Source: Microbacteriaceae bacterium (GTDB lineage Bacteria > Actinomycetota > Actinomycetes > Actinomycetales > Microbacteriaceae). From it: DNA of 64,000 bases. Location of the stretch: positions 62,001-126,000 of the forward strand of contig JANXTR010000023.1 in the NCBI GenBank assembly GCA_025352325.1, in the 5' to 3' direction. Shown in pieces: positions 25,281-33,647 of the stretch. Below the pieces are notes generated by a model. That model ran no database searches, had not been told where the DNA came from, and was given only the letters and a program-made list of their open reading frames with translations. The number at the start of each line of letters is the position of its first letter. The stretch's first letter is position 1. The translations under genes and the position numbers were made by a program.

Positions 25281-26104
25281 GCGATCGCGGCGACGTGGAG
25301 TGCTGGCTAACCGACATGGACGGCGTGCTCGTCCACGAGAATCAGGCTCTGCCGGGGGCGGTCGAGCTGATTCAGCAGTGGCGGGACGCGGGCACCCCGT
25401 TCCTCGTGCTGACCAACAACTCGATCTTCACCCCGCGCGATCTGGCGGCGCGGCTGCGGGCATCCGGTCTCGATGTCCCCGAGGAGTCGCTGTGGACCAG
25501 CGCCCTCGCCACCGCCGACTTCTGCGCCTCGCAGATGCCCGGCGGCTCGGCCTTCGTCATCGGCGAAGCGGGCATCACCACCGCGCTGCACGAGGCGGGC
25601 TTCACGCTGACGGATACCGATCCCGACTATGTGGTGGTCGGCGAGACCCGCAACTACTCCTTCGAGGCGATCACCAAGGCGATCCGCCTCATCAACGAGG
25701 GTGCCCGCTTCATCGCCACGAATCCGGATGCCACCGGCCCGAGCGCCGACGGCCCGATGCCCGCCACGGGCGCGATCTCGGCCCTCATCACGAAGGCGAC
25801 CGGCAAGGAGCCGTATGTCGTCGGCAAGCCGAACCCGATGATGTTCCGCTCGGCGATGAACAAGATCGGTGCGCACAGCGAGAACACCGCGATGATCGGC
25901 GACCGCATGGACACCGACATCGTCGCCGGCATCGAGGCGGGTCTGCACACAGTGCTGGTGCTCACCGGGATCAGCGACCAGTCGGAGATCGAGCGCTACC
26001 CGTTCCGGCCGGACGAGATCCTCGACGGGGTGTACCAGCTGCTGAACCGCGAGCCGGTCGAGACGGAAATGCTCGGCGATGAGCTAACGGGCGACGTGCT
26101 CTAA
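25277..26104 (+). CDS. HAD-IIA family phosphatase (NagD-like)
   Basis: A 275-residue HAD hydrolase. Motif I is WLTDMDGVLVHE near residue 10 (nucleophile Asp), motif II LVLTNNS near 42, and motif IV MIGDRMDTDIVAG near 205 with a Lys motif in GKPNPMMF near 180. The C2 cap and size match the NagD/4-nitrophenylphosphatase group, which acts on small phosphomonoesters such as UMP or sugar phosphates. ATG at 25277 overlaps the stop of the putative leader cistron. Confidence 0.88.
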   Translation: MSDRGDVECWLTDMDGVLVHENQALPGAVELIQQWRDAGTPFLVLTNNSIFTPRDLAARLRASGLDVPEESLWTSALATADFCASQMPGGSAFVIGEAGITTALHEAGFTLTDTDPDYVVVGETRNYSFEAITKAIRLINEGARFIATNPDATGPSADGPMPATGAISALITKATGKEPYVVGKPNPMMFRSAMNKIGAHSENTAMIGDRMDTDIVAGIEAGLHTVLVLTGISDQSEIERYPFRPDEILDGVYQLLNREPVETEMLGDELTGDVL

Positions 26105-26142
26105 GCGGCGGGATCCTGCGGTCAGGCGTCCGGTGTTCAGGC

Positions 26143-26166
26143 GTTTGGGTGTTTGGGCGTTTGGGT
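26143..26166 (+). repeat. 8-bp tandem repeat
   Basis: GTTTGGG(T/C) three times in the short gap between the convergent HAD and membrane-protein genes. Confidence 0.8.
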
Positions 26167-26177
26167 GTCCGGCGGCC

Positions 26178-26999
26178 CTAGGGAGCCTTCGGCACCGCGA
26201 CGCTGCCGGTCAGCGGTTGCCCCCCGGCGCGGCTGATGAAGCAGAAGTAGTCGTGCTGCCCCGCCGTCCACTCCTCCTGGGTGACCGGGAAAGCGGCCTG
26301 CACCTGCGCGTCGGAGTACTGCACGGCGGCCGCCAGGTTGAGCACGCCGGGCGCTGCGCACAGCAGCGAGATCTGCGCCTGCAGCGCCGCCACCCCCGGG
26401 AAGATCGGGACGGTCGCCGGATCGAAGGCGCCACGGAACACCATCTGGGCCGGATGCGCGACTGCGCAGTCCACGACCGTGAACTTCTCCGCCCACGGGT
26501 TCGTGTACGGGTCGAGGCACTCGCCGCCCCGCAACTCGTTCCACCCGTGGACGCCCGCCGCGGCCGACCCGACGGGCGCCGCCGTGGCGGTGGGCGTCGG
26601 AGTGGGGGTCCTCGTGGCAGTGGGGGTCCTCGTGGCAGTGGGGGTCCTCGTGGCAGTGGGAGTCGGCGTCGCGTCGGCGCCCGCGAGCAGCGTCGGCAGC
26701 TTGGTGCCCAGGAGGAACAGGGCGACCAGGGCGAGTGCGGCGACGACGACACCCGCGATGCCGATCATGACCTTTTGCGAACGCGTGACGCCGTGCGGGC
26801 GCGGGGCGACCCGGGTGCCCTTTGGTGCGGGACGGCGGGCGGGTGCGGCCGCGATGCCGTCCTGATACTGCTCGAACCGGGACTCGCCGAACAGCGCGTC
26901 GAGCGGTTCGGCGGCGCCGGGCGACGGCGCAGCCGGAGTCGCGTCGGGGCGGTTCGGCTCCGGTGACAGGGGAAGGGACCCGGAGTCCCCGTCGGTCAC
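26178..26999 (-). CDS. Membrane-anchored septum-formation-domain protein
   Basis: A 273-residue bitopic protein. An N-terminal cytoplasmic tail of about 75 residues is followed by one membrane helix (MIGIAGVVVAALALVALFLL) and a Thr-Pro linker (PTPTATRTPTATRTPTATRT). The extracytoplasmic domain WNELRGGECLDPYTNPWAEK with Cys residues near 170, 192, 225 and 255 matches the actinobacterial Septum_form-type domain. The linker is encoded by three perfect 18-bp repeats. The start overlaps the pyrE stop by 4 nt, so the two genes are coupled. Confidence 0.7.
   Translation of the reverse strand: MTDGDSGSLPLSPEPNRPDATPAAPSPGAAEPLDALFGESRFEQYQDGIAAAPARRPAPKGTRVAPRPHGVTRSQKVMIGIAGVVVAALALVALFLLGTKLPTLLAGADATPTPTATRTPTATRTPTATRTPTPTPTATAAPVGSAAAGVHGWNELRGGECLDPYTNPWAEKFTVVDCAVAHPAQMVFRGAFDPATVPIFPGVAALQAQISLLCAAPGVLNLAAAVQYSDAQVQAAFPVTQEEWTAGQHDYFCFISRAGGQPLTGSVAVPKAP
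26602..26655. repeat. 18-bp tandem repeat inside the Thr-Pro linker
   Basis: GTGGGGGTCCTCGTGGCA occurs three times with no mismatch, in frame, and encodes the repeated hexapeptide of the linker. Such identity suggests recent expansion and length polymorphism. Confidence 0.9.
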
Positions 27000-27550
27000 T
27001 GCGGAGCCAACCCGAGATCGGCCAGCCCGATGGCGGCGAAGTAGGGGTAGCCAGCGGCCTCGATGACCTGCTGGGCGCCAGTGTCCCGGTCCACCACGAC
27101 GGCCACGCCGACGACGATCGCTCCCACCTTCTCCAGGGCCTCGGCCGCCTTGAGCGGCGAGCCACCCGTGGTGGAGGTGTCCTCGAGCACGACCACGCGC
27201 TTGCCCGCGAGGTCCGGGCCCTCGACCTGCTTGCCGCGGCCGTGGTCCTTCGGCTCCTTGCGAACGACGAAGGCGTCATAGCTCCGACCGCGCGCGGCGG
27301 CCTGGTGCAGCACGGCGGTCGCGACCGGGTCGGCGCCCATGGTCAGGCCGCCCACGGCATCCACGTCGGGGATCCGATCGATGATGTCGGTCATCACCTG
27401 ACCGATGAGCGGGGCAACGCGGTGGTCGAGCGAGACCTTGCGGAGGTCGATGTAGTACGTCGCCTTCTTGCCACTGGTGAGCACGAAGTCTCCGTGAAAG
27501 ACGGCCTCGTTCTTGATGAAGTCGATCAGCTGGGCGCGCGAGTCGGTCAC
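26996..27550 (-). CDS. pyrE: Orotate phosphoribosyltransferase
   Basis: Makes OMP from orotate and PRPP in pyrimidine synthesis. VVVLEDTSTTGGSPLKAAEAL near residue 118 is the PRPP loop, FHGDFVLTSGKKATYYIDLRK near 18 is the orotate-binding N-terminus, and VRKEPKDHGRGKQVEG near 88 is the flexible catalytic loop. The 184-residue length is typical. GTG at 27550 is preferred over an upstream in-frame start since a TAATGT box lies 7 nt before it. Confidence 0.92.
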   Translation of the reverse strand: MTDSRAQLIDFIKNEAVFHGDFVLTSGKKATYYIDLRKVSLDHRVAPLIGQVMTDIIDRIPDVDAVGGLTMGADPVATAVLHQAAARGRSYDAFVVRKEPKDHGRGKQVEGPDLAGKRVVVLEDTSTTGGSPLKAAEALEKVGAIVVGVAVVVDRDTGAQQVIEAAGYPYFAAIGLADLGLAPQ

Positions 27551-27563
27551 AAGCAACACATTA
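27550..27563 (-). promoter_or_regulatory. Leaderless -10 box of pyrE
   Basis: TAATGT (27563-27558), 7 nt before GTG 27550. Confidence 0.55.
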
Positions 27564-27878
27564 GGGCGTGGGCGTCGGGCTGGGCGTCGCCGAGGGCGTC
27601 GGCGTCGGCTCGACGGCCTCCGACCCCGGCATACCCTTGCCGATGCGCTTCATCGGCTTCTCGTCGTGCAGTGGGAAGGTGCCGAGTTGACTGCTCTGCG
27701 TGTTGACGCCGACCGCATCCGGCGCGCTGCGCGAGAAGTCGGTGCCGCCCGCGAGGAACCCGGCGACGGCCACCGCAGCCCCGGCGAAGAGGACACCAAA
27801 GATACCGAGCAGGATGGCGCGACCAGAAGGTCGGGCGATGCGGTCGGGTGCGTCGGGGTCGTCAGTGTCGGGGGTCAC
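27561..27878 (-). CDS. Small membrane protein with Pro-Thr tail
   Basis: A 105-residue protein: short acidic N-terminus, one membrane helix (AILLGIFGVLFAGAAVAVAG), an extracellular stretch with PLHDEKPMKRIGKGMPG and a (TP)n-type tail. No domain is recognised. GTG at 27878 lies 8 nt after a TAACGT box. It precedes pyrE on the same strand with 10 bp between the genes. Confidence 0.65.
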   Translation of the reverse strand: MTPDTDDPDAPDRIARPSGRAILLGIFGVLFAGAAVAVAGFLAGGTDFSRSAPDAVGVNTQSSQLGTFPLHDEKPMKRIGKGMPGSEAVEPTPTPSATPSPTPTP

Positions 27879-28005
27879 CGCCTTTGACGTTACGGGCGCA
27901 CGCGGCCGGGCGGCAGTCTCCCGTTCGGGGGTGGACAGGGTCGGCCGGGGCGGTCGGCCGGCGCCGTCGAACGGTCCGTACGGCGGCGGGTGCCGGGGCT
28001 CGCGA

Positions 28006-28019
28006 TAGTTTGGGTCTCA
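28006..28019 (+). promoter_or_regulatory. Leaderless -10 box of exonuclease III
   Basis: TAGTTT (28006-28011), 7 nt before ATG 28019. Confidence 0.55.
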
Positions 28020-28855
28020 TGCGCATCGCGACCTGGAACGTGAACTCCGTCCGCAGCCGGGTCGGTCGGATCGTGGATTGGCTGGTCCGCGAAGACATCG
28101 ACGTGCTCGCCATGCAAGAGATCAAGTGCACCCAGGCGCAGTTCCCGATCGACGAGTTCGGTGAGGCCGGTTACGAGGTGCAACTGCACGGTCTCAACCA
28201 GTGGAACGGGGTCGCGATCGCCAGCCGCTCGCCCCTGGAGGACGTGCAGATCGGCTTCGACGGCGTGCCCGGCTTCCTCAAGGGCGTGGAAGGGCCCGAC
28301 CTGCCGCTCGAGGCTCGCGCCATGGGCGCGACCGTCAACGGGGTGCGGGTCTGGAGCCTCTACATCCCCAACGGGCGGGCGCTCGTCGATCCGCACTACG
28401 ACTACAAGCTCGACTGGCTGGCCGCACTGGCCTCGTCGACGAAAAGCTGGATGGACGCGCATCCGGATTCCCCGATCGCCCTCACCGGCGACTTCAACAT
28501 CGCGCCTCTCGACTCGGATGTCGGTGACCCGACCTTCCTCGCCGGCGTCTCCACGCACATCTCCGAGCCCGAGCGCGCAGCATTCCGGCAGTTCGAGACC
28601 CTCGGACTGACCGACGTCGTCCGCCCCCTGGTGCCCGAGGGTTTCACCTTCTGGGATTACAAGCAGCTGCGCTTCCCGCGCAACGAGGGCATGCGGATCG
28701 ACTTCGTGCTGGGCAACCACGCCTTCGCCGACCGGGTGGTCGCGGCATCCATCCACCGCGACGAGCGCAAGGGCGACGCGCCCAGCGACCACGTGCCGGT
28801 GGTTGTCGAGCTTGACCTGGACGTCGACGACGACGACCGGCCGATGATCTTTTAG
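28019..28855 (+). CDS. xth: Exodeoxyribonuclease III / AP endonuclease
   Basis: A 278-residue Mg-dependent DNA repair enzyme. MRIATWNVNSVRSR at the N-terminus, VLAMQEIKCT near residue 35 (metal Glu), the Tyr/Asn site YIPNGR near 118, ALTGDFNIAP near 155, and SDHVPVVVEL near 260 with the catalytic His are all in place. It removes AP sites and 3' blocks. It starts from a leaderless promoter. The acidic tail DLDVDDDDRP is an unusual but harmless extension. Confidence 0.95.
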   Translation: MRIATWNVNSVRSRVGRIVDWLVREDIDVLAMQEIKCTQAQFPIDEFGEAGYEVQLHGLNQWNGVAIASRSPLEDVQIGFDGVPGFLKGVEGPDLPLEARAMGATVNGVRVWSLYIPNGRALVDPHYDYKLDWLAALASSTKSWMDAHPDSPIALTGDFNIAPLDSDVGDPTFLAGVSTHISEPERAAFRQFETLGLTDVVRPLVPEGFTFWDYKQLRFPRNEGMRIDFVLGNHAFADRVVAASIHRDERKGDAPSDHVPVVVELDLDVDDDDRPMIF

Positions 28856-28861
28856 GCAGCA

Positions 28862-28924
28862 GCGCGGCGGCATCTGAGCGTGCTGCGGGCCGCCGGGCTC
28901 GTCTCCGAGCGACGTAGCCGCTAC
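28862..28924 (+). pseudogene. Fragment of an ArsR-type HTH
   Basis: In one frame these bases read RRHLSVLRAAGLVSERRSR, the recognition helix and wing start of ArsR-family regulators ('SRHLxVLRxAGLV'). There is no start, no upstream helix and no proper end, and the piece runs into the 3' end of the AEC transporter gene. It is most likely a leftover of a deleted gene. Confidence 0.4.
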
Positions 28925-29847
28925 CCCGGCGCCAACAGCGCCGCGATGATCACCAGTGCCACGATCGACAGGGCCGTCGTGATCAGCACGGTGTCGCGGG
29001 CCATGGTGACGCCACGGTCGTAACGCTGGGCGTAGTTGAAGACGTTCTGCGCCGTAGGCAACGCTGCGAGCACCACCACGACGAACAGTCGATGGCCCTC
29101 CAGATGCCAGACGAAGGTACCGAGCACCCAGGCGATGGCCGGCATCGCTGCGAGCTTCAACGAGCTGGCGAGGATCACGTCCTTGCGGTTCGTCCCGGGC
29201 GCCAGGACGCGGCTGCCGTGCAGCGACATCCCGAAGCTCATGAGGATCACCGGCACCGCCGCACCGCCGATCAGGCTGAAGGGTGCCATGACCGGCACCG
29301 GGATCTTCACGTGGGTGACGGCCACGATCACGCCGAGCAGCGATCCGATGATGAGCGGATTCCGCACCGGCTGCAGCAGGATGCGCTTCAGCGAGAGCGT
29401 CCCGCTCGTCGATACGTCGAGGATCGTGAGCGCGATCGGCGCCAGGACGATCAGCTGCAGGAGGATCACCGGAGCCGAGCTCGAGGCATCGCCGAGCACG
29501 TAGACAGAGACCGGGAGGCCAATGTTGTTGGCGTTGACGTAACCGGATGCCAATGCGCCGACCGTCGCCTCCGGCAGGCTCCGCCGCCACACCAGCAGCG
29601 CCACCACGAGAAATGCGGCAATGTCGACGCCGGCGGCGATCGCCGAGATCGGGAGCAGCGCCGAGAACAGGTGCGCGACATCCGCCTTGGCTAGAACCGT
29701 GAAGAGTAGCGCAGGCGAGAGCACGAAGAAGGCGAGCCGGCTGAGGACGTGGTCGGCGTGCGGGCCGAGCAGTTGGAACCGGCCGACCAGATAGCCGACC
29801 CCGATGACCGCGACGATGATCGCGAAGCCGATCAGCACTCCCACCAT
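28921..29847 (-). CDS. AEC family transporter (auxin efflux carrier-like permease)
   Basis: A 308-residue integral membrane protein with about ten hydrophobic segments arranged as two fivefold repeats, as in the bacterial AEC family (for example YfdV, MleP). The N-terminus MVGVLIGFAIIVAVIGVGYL and the central GYVNANNIGLPVSVYVLGDA with conserved polar N residues near 105 are characteristic; ALPTAQNVFNYAQRY is the equivalent in the second half. Substrates of this family are organic acids or similar. Both this gene and the divergent hydrolase have leaderless promoters. Confidence 0.85.
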   Translation of the reverse strand: MVGVLIGFAIIVAVIGVGYLVGRFQLLGPHADHVLSRLAFFVLSPALLFTVLAKADVAHLFSALLPISAIAAGVDIAAFLVVALLVWRRSLPEATVGALASGYVNANNIGLPVSVYVLGDASSSAPVILLQLIVLAPIALTILDVSTSGTLSLKRILLQPVRNPLIIGSLLGVIVAVTHVKIPVPVMAPFSLIGGAAVPVILMSFGMSLHGSRVLAPGTNRKDVILASSLKLAAMPAIAWVLGTFVWHLEGHRLFVVVVLAALPTAQNVFNYAQRYDRGVTMARDTVLITTALSIVALVIIAALLAPG

Positions 29848-29859
29848 CTCTCCAGGCTA
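29847..29859 (-). promoter_or_regulatory. Leaderless -10 box of the AEC transporter
   Basis: TAGCCT (29859-29854), 6 nt before ATG 29847; its spacer GGAGAG could also act as a Shine-Dalgarno from a more distant start site. Confidence 0.4.
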
Positions 29860-29863
29860 GGGC

Positions 29864-29876
29864 TACCGTGGAAGGG
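29864..29876 (+). promoter_or_regulatory. Leaderless -10 box of the alpha/beta hydrolase
   Basis: TACCGT (29864-29869), 6 nt before GTG 29876. Confidence 0.5.
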
Positions 29877-30688
29877 TGCCGATCGTCGAGGTCCCGGGAG
29901 CCCAGCTGAGCTACGACGTCGCGGGCGATCCCGCCTCGCCGGCGATCCTGTTCGTCCACGCCGGGGTCGCGACCCGCGCCATGTGGGATCCGCAGTTCGA
30001 CGACCTCGCGCGCGATCACTACGTGATCCGCTACGACACCCGCGGCTACGGCGAGTCCCCAGGTGAGGACATCGAGTTCGCCGACCGCCACGACCTCATC
30101 GCCGTGCTTGACGCTCTCGAGGTCGACCGGGCGACCTTCGTCGGCTGCTCGCGCGGGGGGCGCATCGCGCTGGATGCCGCACTCGACGAGCCCGACCGCG
30201 TGACAGGTCTCGTCACCATCGGGTCGACACCAGGCGGGCAGGACCAGGACGGTGCGACCGAGCTGGAACTTCAGATGCTCGCGCAGATGGAGGCGGCCGC
30301 GTCGGCCGGTGACGTCGAGACGCTCATCCACATCGAGATCGCGTACTGGGACATCGGCCCGAGTCGCGACATCGACGACGTGGACCCGGCCTTCCTGCGG
30401 CGCGCCATCGAGCTCAACGTCGGCGCCGCGCACTGGGACTTCGCCGGACTCGACCAGCCGCTCGACCCGCCGGCCGTGTCGCGGTTGCACGAGATCACGG
30501 CACCCGCGCTGGTCGTCGTGGGCGAGCTCGACGTGACCGAGTCGAAGCTGGGCTACGAGCTCCTGATCGAGGGGCTGCCGGATGCTGAGGGGCTGCGGTT
30601 CGCGGATTCGGCGCACCTGCCGAGCGTCGAGCGGGCCGAGCAGTTCACCTCCGATCTGCGGGCGTGGCTGGCGGCGCACTCCCTCTAG
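29876..30688 (+). CDS. Alpha/beta-fold hydrolase
   Basis: A 270-residue single-domain hydrolase. LFVHAGVATRAMW near residue 24 is the oxyanion (HG) loop, YDTRGYGESP near 50, and the nucleophile elbow is FVGCSRGGRIAL near 90 with Ser in C-S-R-G-G. The acid (GELDVTE) is near 220 and His (ADSAHLPSVERAEQF) near 245. It resembles 3-oxoadipate enol-lactonase/haloperoxidase-like enzymes; the substrate is not assigned. Confidence 0.88.
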   Translation: MPIVEVPGAQLSYDVAGDPASPAILFVHAGVATRAMWDPQFDDLARDHYVIRYDTRGYGESPGEDIEFADRHDLIAVLDALEVDRATFVGCSRGGRIALDAALDEPDRVTGLVTIGSTPGGQDQDGATELELQMLAQMEAAASAGDVETLIHIEIAYWDIGPSRDIDDVDPAFLRRAIELNVGAAHWDFAGLDQPLDPPAVSRLHEITAPALVVVGELDVTESKLGYELLIEGLPDAEGLRFADSAHLPSVERAEQFTSDLRAWLAAHSL

Positions 30689-30840
30689 CCGCATCCGGAC
30701 GCGCGTCATCGATCGTCACGCGCGCCGCGCACGCAAGAAACGACGCGCCATCCGCCGATCCACGCGGGTTCCGTGCGTAGATCGGCATGCTTCGCTCCAG
30801 AGGCGTCCGTAGCCTGGAAGGCAAGGAAAGGAGGCGCGCC

Positions 30841-32262
30841 ATGTCGTTATTCAGCACCGAATCGATCACGCCCATTCGCACGAGCAATTCCATCGTCGGA
30901 GAACCCGAGGTTGTCGAGGACCCTCGGGCCGACGCCTCCTCCATCGAGACCTCCGCCGCCTGGCTCGACCTGAAGTCCGCCGCGATCGCGCTGCAGGCCG
31001 TCCAAATCAAGGACGGCAGCATCCCGGATGCCGCGGCTCACCCCGAATCACGGGAGTCGGTGGCGCGCATCAGGCGCGCCACCCTTGATTTGGCACCGGC
31101 GTTCGCCCACGAGGCCGAGTACCTCGCCGCTCTCGACGCGGACTTCGCGCGCTGGGAAGCCGAGGGCTTCGGCATCCCCGACTTCTACGACTCGCTGGTC
31201 GCCTTCCACCCGGAGCGCACCCGCGTCGATGGGCTGCGACACCTGGTGGTCTTCCCGATGTACACGCAGAACGGCTCGACAGACCGCCACGTCGAGGCGC
31301 TCATCGTCGAGGTCATCTGGCCCGAGTTCATCGCCCGGCTCGAGGAGCGCTACGGCAACAAGCTGTTCGTCTCGCTCCGCTTCGTCGACTTCACGCCCGG
31401 CTACGACACCAACTCGGCGGTGCTGTTCCCCGAGACGGTCGCGATGCGCGAGATCCCGAGCTTCAGCTGGGGCGCGATCTTCCAGGATCGCGAAGCCGCG
31501 CGCTTCCGTCGCGTGGTGGCCGCCGCCGCGAAGATCACCAGGCTCGACCTTGAGCCCATCGACGAGGACCTGATGAACGATCAAGACCTCACCGAGAAGA
31601 CCTTCGTCATGTGGGACCTCATCCACGACCGCAGCCACATGCGCGGTGACCTGCCATTCGACCCGTTCATGATCAAGCAGCGGATGCCGTTCTTCCTCTA
31701 CTCGCTTGAGGAGCTGCGCTGCGACCTGACCACCTTCCGCGAGTGCGCAACAATGTCGCTCGAGGACGACGTCGAGCTCGCACGGATGGCCACCGCGACC
31801 ATGCACGCGATCGTGTTCGACCGCATCTTCCGCTTCCCGCTGAGCGGATCCCGCGTGCGCAACTACGACGGCTTGGGCGGTCAGCTGCTGTTCGCCTGGA
31901 TGCACCAGCACGGCGTGCTGCACTGGACGGACACCCAGCTCACGATCGACTGGGCGGAGGCTCCCGCAGTCGTGATCGCGCTCTCGGATGCCATCAACGA
32001 GCTGTACTGGAAGAGCATCGACCGCCCGAAGACGGCCCACTGGCTCGCCGCGTACGAGCTCGTACGGGCGACCCTGACGCCGAACCCGGCGTCGAACTGG
32101 GCCCGCGGACTATCGGGCGAGATCCTCGCCGGACCGCCGAAGGTCTACACCGACGCGGTGCTCGACGACGAGTTCCCACTGTCGATGTTCTACGAGGCGC
32201 TGGCCAAGAAGATGACAGACGTGATCGCGAGCACCCAGGGGATCACGGCTGCGACCGCGTGA
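30841..32262 (+). CDS. Conserved actinobacterial protein, DUF6421-like
   Basis: A 473-residue soluble protein. Landmarks are HLVVFPMYTQNGSTDRHVEA near residue 138, FVMWDLIHDRSHMRGDLPFD near 258 and MPFFLYSLEELRCDLTTFRE near 282. The conserved His/Asp/Glu residues of the last two stretches could form a metal site, but this is inference. I recognise it as the family annotated DUF6421 in actinobacteria. ATG at 30841 has a very strong AAAGGAGG upstream, and a TAGCCT -10 box lies about 30 bp before the start. No biochemical role is known. Confidence 0.75.
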   Translation: MSLFSTESITPIRTSNSIVGEPEVVEDPRADASSIETSAAWLDLKSAAIALQAVQIKDGSIPDAAAHPESRESVARIRRATLDLAPAFAHEAEYLAALDADFARWEAEGFGIPDFYDSLVAFHPERTRVDGLRHLVVFPMYTQNGSTDRHVEALIVEVIWPEFIARLEERYGNKLFVSLRFVDFTPGYDTNSAVLFPETVAMREIPSFSWGAIFQDREAARFRRVVAAAAKITRLDLEPIDEDLMNDQDLTEKTFVMWDLIHDRSHMRGDLPFDPFMIKQRMPFFLYSLEELRCDLTTFRECATMSLEDDVELARMATATMHAIVFDRIFRFPLSGSRVRNYDGLGGQLLFAWMHQHGVLHWTDTQLTIDWAEAPAVVIALSDAINELYWKSIDRPKTAHWLAAYELVRATLTPNPASNWARGLSGEILAGPPKVYTDAVLDDEFPLSMFYEALAKKMTDVIASTQGITAATA

Positions 32263-32287
32263 ACGTCGAAGCCTGAGAGACTAAACC

Positions 32288-33355
32288 GTGACTTCCTTGC
32301 ACGACCACAACTATCGCAGCTTCGCCTCCGACAACTACGCCGGCGTCCACCCCGAGGTGCTCACCGCCCTCGCGGACGCGAACGGCGGGCACCAGATCTC
32401 GTACGGCGAGGATGTCTACACCGAGCGCCTGCACGACGTGATGCGCACGGAGTTCGGACCCGCCGCGGAGGTCTTCCCGGTGTTCAACGGCACCGGGGCC
32501 AACGTGGTCGCGCTGACGAGCCTGCTGCCGCGCTGGGGCGCCGTCGTCGCCACCAGCACCGCGCACATCCACACGGACGAGGGCGGTGCCCCCGAGAAGA
32601 TGGCCGGCCTGAAGCTGTACACGATCCCCACTCCCGACGGCAAGCTCACCCCCGAGCTGATCGCCACGGAGGCCTGGGGCTGGGGCGACGAGCACCGCAC
32701 GCAGCCGCTCGCGGTAAGTATCACGCAGACGACCGAACTCGGCACGCTCTACACACCGGCCGAGGTCCGCGCGATCGCCGACTGGGCACACGAGCACGGC
32801 ATGGCGCTCCACATGGATGGCGCCCGCATCTGGAACGCGGCCGCGGCCCTGGGCGTGCCCTTCCGCGCGTTCACGACCGACGCCGGTGTCGACATCCTGA
32901 GCTTCGGCGGCACCAAGAACGGGCTGCTGGGCGCCGAGGCCATTGTCGTGCTCAACCCGGAGCGCGTCGACGGGATGGTGTACCTGCGCAAGACGAGCAT
33001 GCAGCTCTCCTCGAAGATGCGCTTCCTGAGCGCGCAGCTGCTTACGCTCTTCTCGACCGGGCTCGGGCTGCGCTCGGCCGGGTACGCGAACGCGATGGCC
33101 GCGCGGCTGAGGTCGGCGCTCGAGGCGGGAATCTCGACGGGCTCGATCAGCGGGCTCTCGTTCACGCAGGCCACGCAGGCCAACGCCGTGTTCGCGATCC
33201 TGCCGAACGACGCGGCCGACCGCATCCGCGAGCGCGTTCGCTTCTACGACTGGGATCGAGCGCTCGGCCAGGTGCGCTGGATGTGCGCATTCGACACCAC
33301 AGAGGACGATGTCGATGCCTTCGTGGCCGTCATCCGCGAGGAGCTCGCCCGCTAG
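32288..33355 (+). CDS. Threonine aldolase/beta-eliminating lyase family PLP enzyme
   Basis: A 355-residue fold-type I PLP enzyme. The N-terminus SFASDNYAGVHPEVLTALAD is the threonine-aldolase start, VFNGTGANVVAL near residue 60 binds the cofactor phosphate, LHMDGARIWNA near 177 holds the Asp contacting the pyridine N, and the Schiff-base Lys is near 208 in FGGTKNG. It probably cleaves L-threonine or allo-threonine to glycine and acetaldehyde; related beta-lyases cannot be excluded. The GTG at 32288 is 25 bp after the preceding gene, likely on one transcript. Confidence 0.88.
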   Translation: MTSLHDHNYRSFASDNYAGVHPEVLTALADANGGHQISYGEDVYTERLHDVMRTEFGPAAEVFPVFNGTGANVVALTSLLPRWGAVVATSTAHIHTDEGGAPEKMAGLKLYTIPTPDGKLTPELIATEAWGWGDEHRTQPLAVSITQTTELGTLYTPAEVRAIADWAHEHGMALHMDGARIWNAAAALGVPFRAFTTDAGVDILSFGGTKNGLLGAEAIVVLNPERVDGMVYLRKTSMQLSSKMRFLSAQLLTLFSTGLGLRSAGYANAMAARLRSALEAGISTGSISGLSFTQATQANAVFAILPNDAADRIRERVRFYDWDRALGQVRWMCAFDTTEDDVDAFVAVIREELAR

Positions 33356-33371
33356 TCGCCGTGCGTGGCCG

Positions 33372-33602
33372 ACAGGTGGTTGTGGCGACGTTGCCCTGAG
33401 CGAAGTCGGTGTTTCTCTGGGTGAACTCGATGGTCGACGCGGCACGGCTGCGAACATCGGCCCAGATGCGCAGGGAGCTGGCGTTACTGCGGGTGGCGAG
33501 GTCGTCGACGTTGGCTCCGGTCGACATCGTCAAGGCCGTCGTGATGGTAGCGGTCCACGGGTCGATCGAGGAGAGCGAGCCCGCTCCCGTGACCACGTAG
33601 CC
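33372..33602 (-). pseudogene. Possible fragment of a secreted/surface protein
   Basis: Leftward translation gives SLSSIDPWTATITTALTMST, then GANVDDLATRSNASSLRIWA and STIEFTQRNTDFAQGNVATT. The Ser/Thr/Asn-rich, strand-like composition is typical of exported proteins and unlike a GC-driven shadow frame. There is no start codon with a signal, no signal peptide and no clear end, as the frame runs into the threonine aldolase 3' end. Otherwise nothing is seen between 33356 and 33634. Confidence 0.3.
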
Positions 33603-33634
33603 CGCCGCAGCCGCCCGCTCGCGACGTCGGAGCT

Positions 33635-33647
33635 TAGGCTGGCACGG
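33635..33647 (+). promoter_or_regulatory. Leaderless -10 box of the acyl-CoA ligase
   Basis: TAGGCT (33635-33640), 6 nt before GTG 33647. Confidence 0.55.

Noticed and set aside
27890-30709. 939-codon leftward open frame spanning exonuclease III, the AEC gene and the hydrolase
   Set aside because: It crosses three well-supported genes in a wrong frame and shows no domain.
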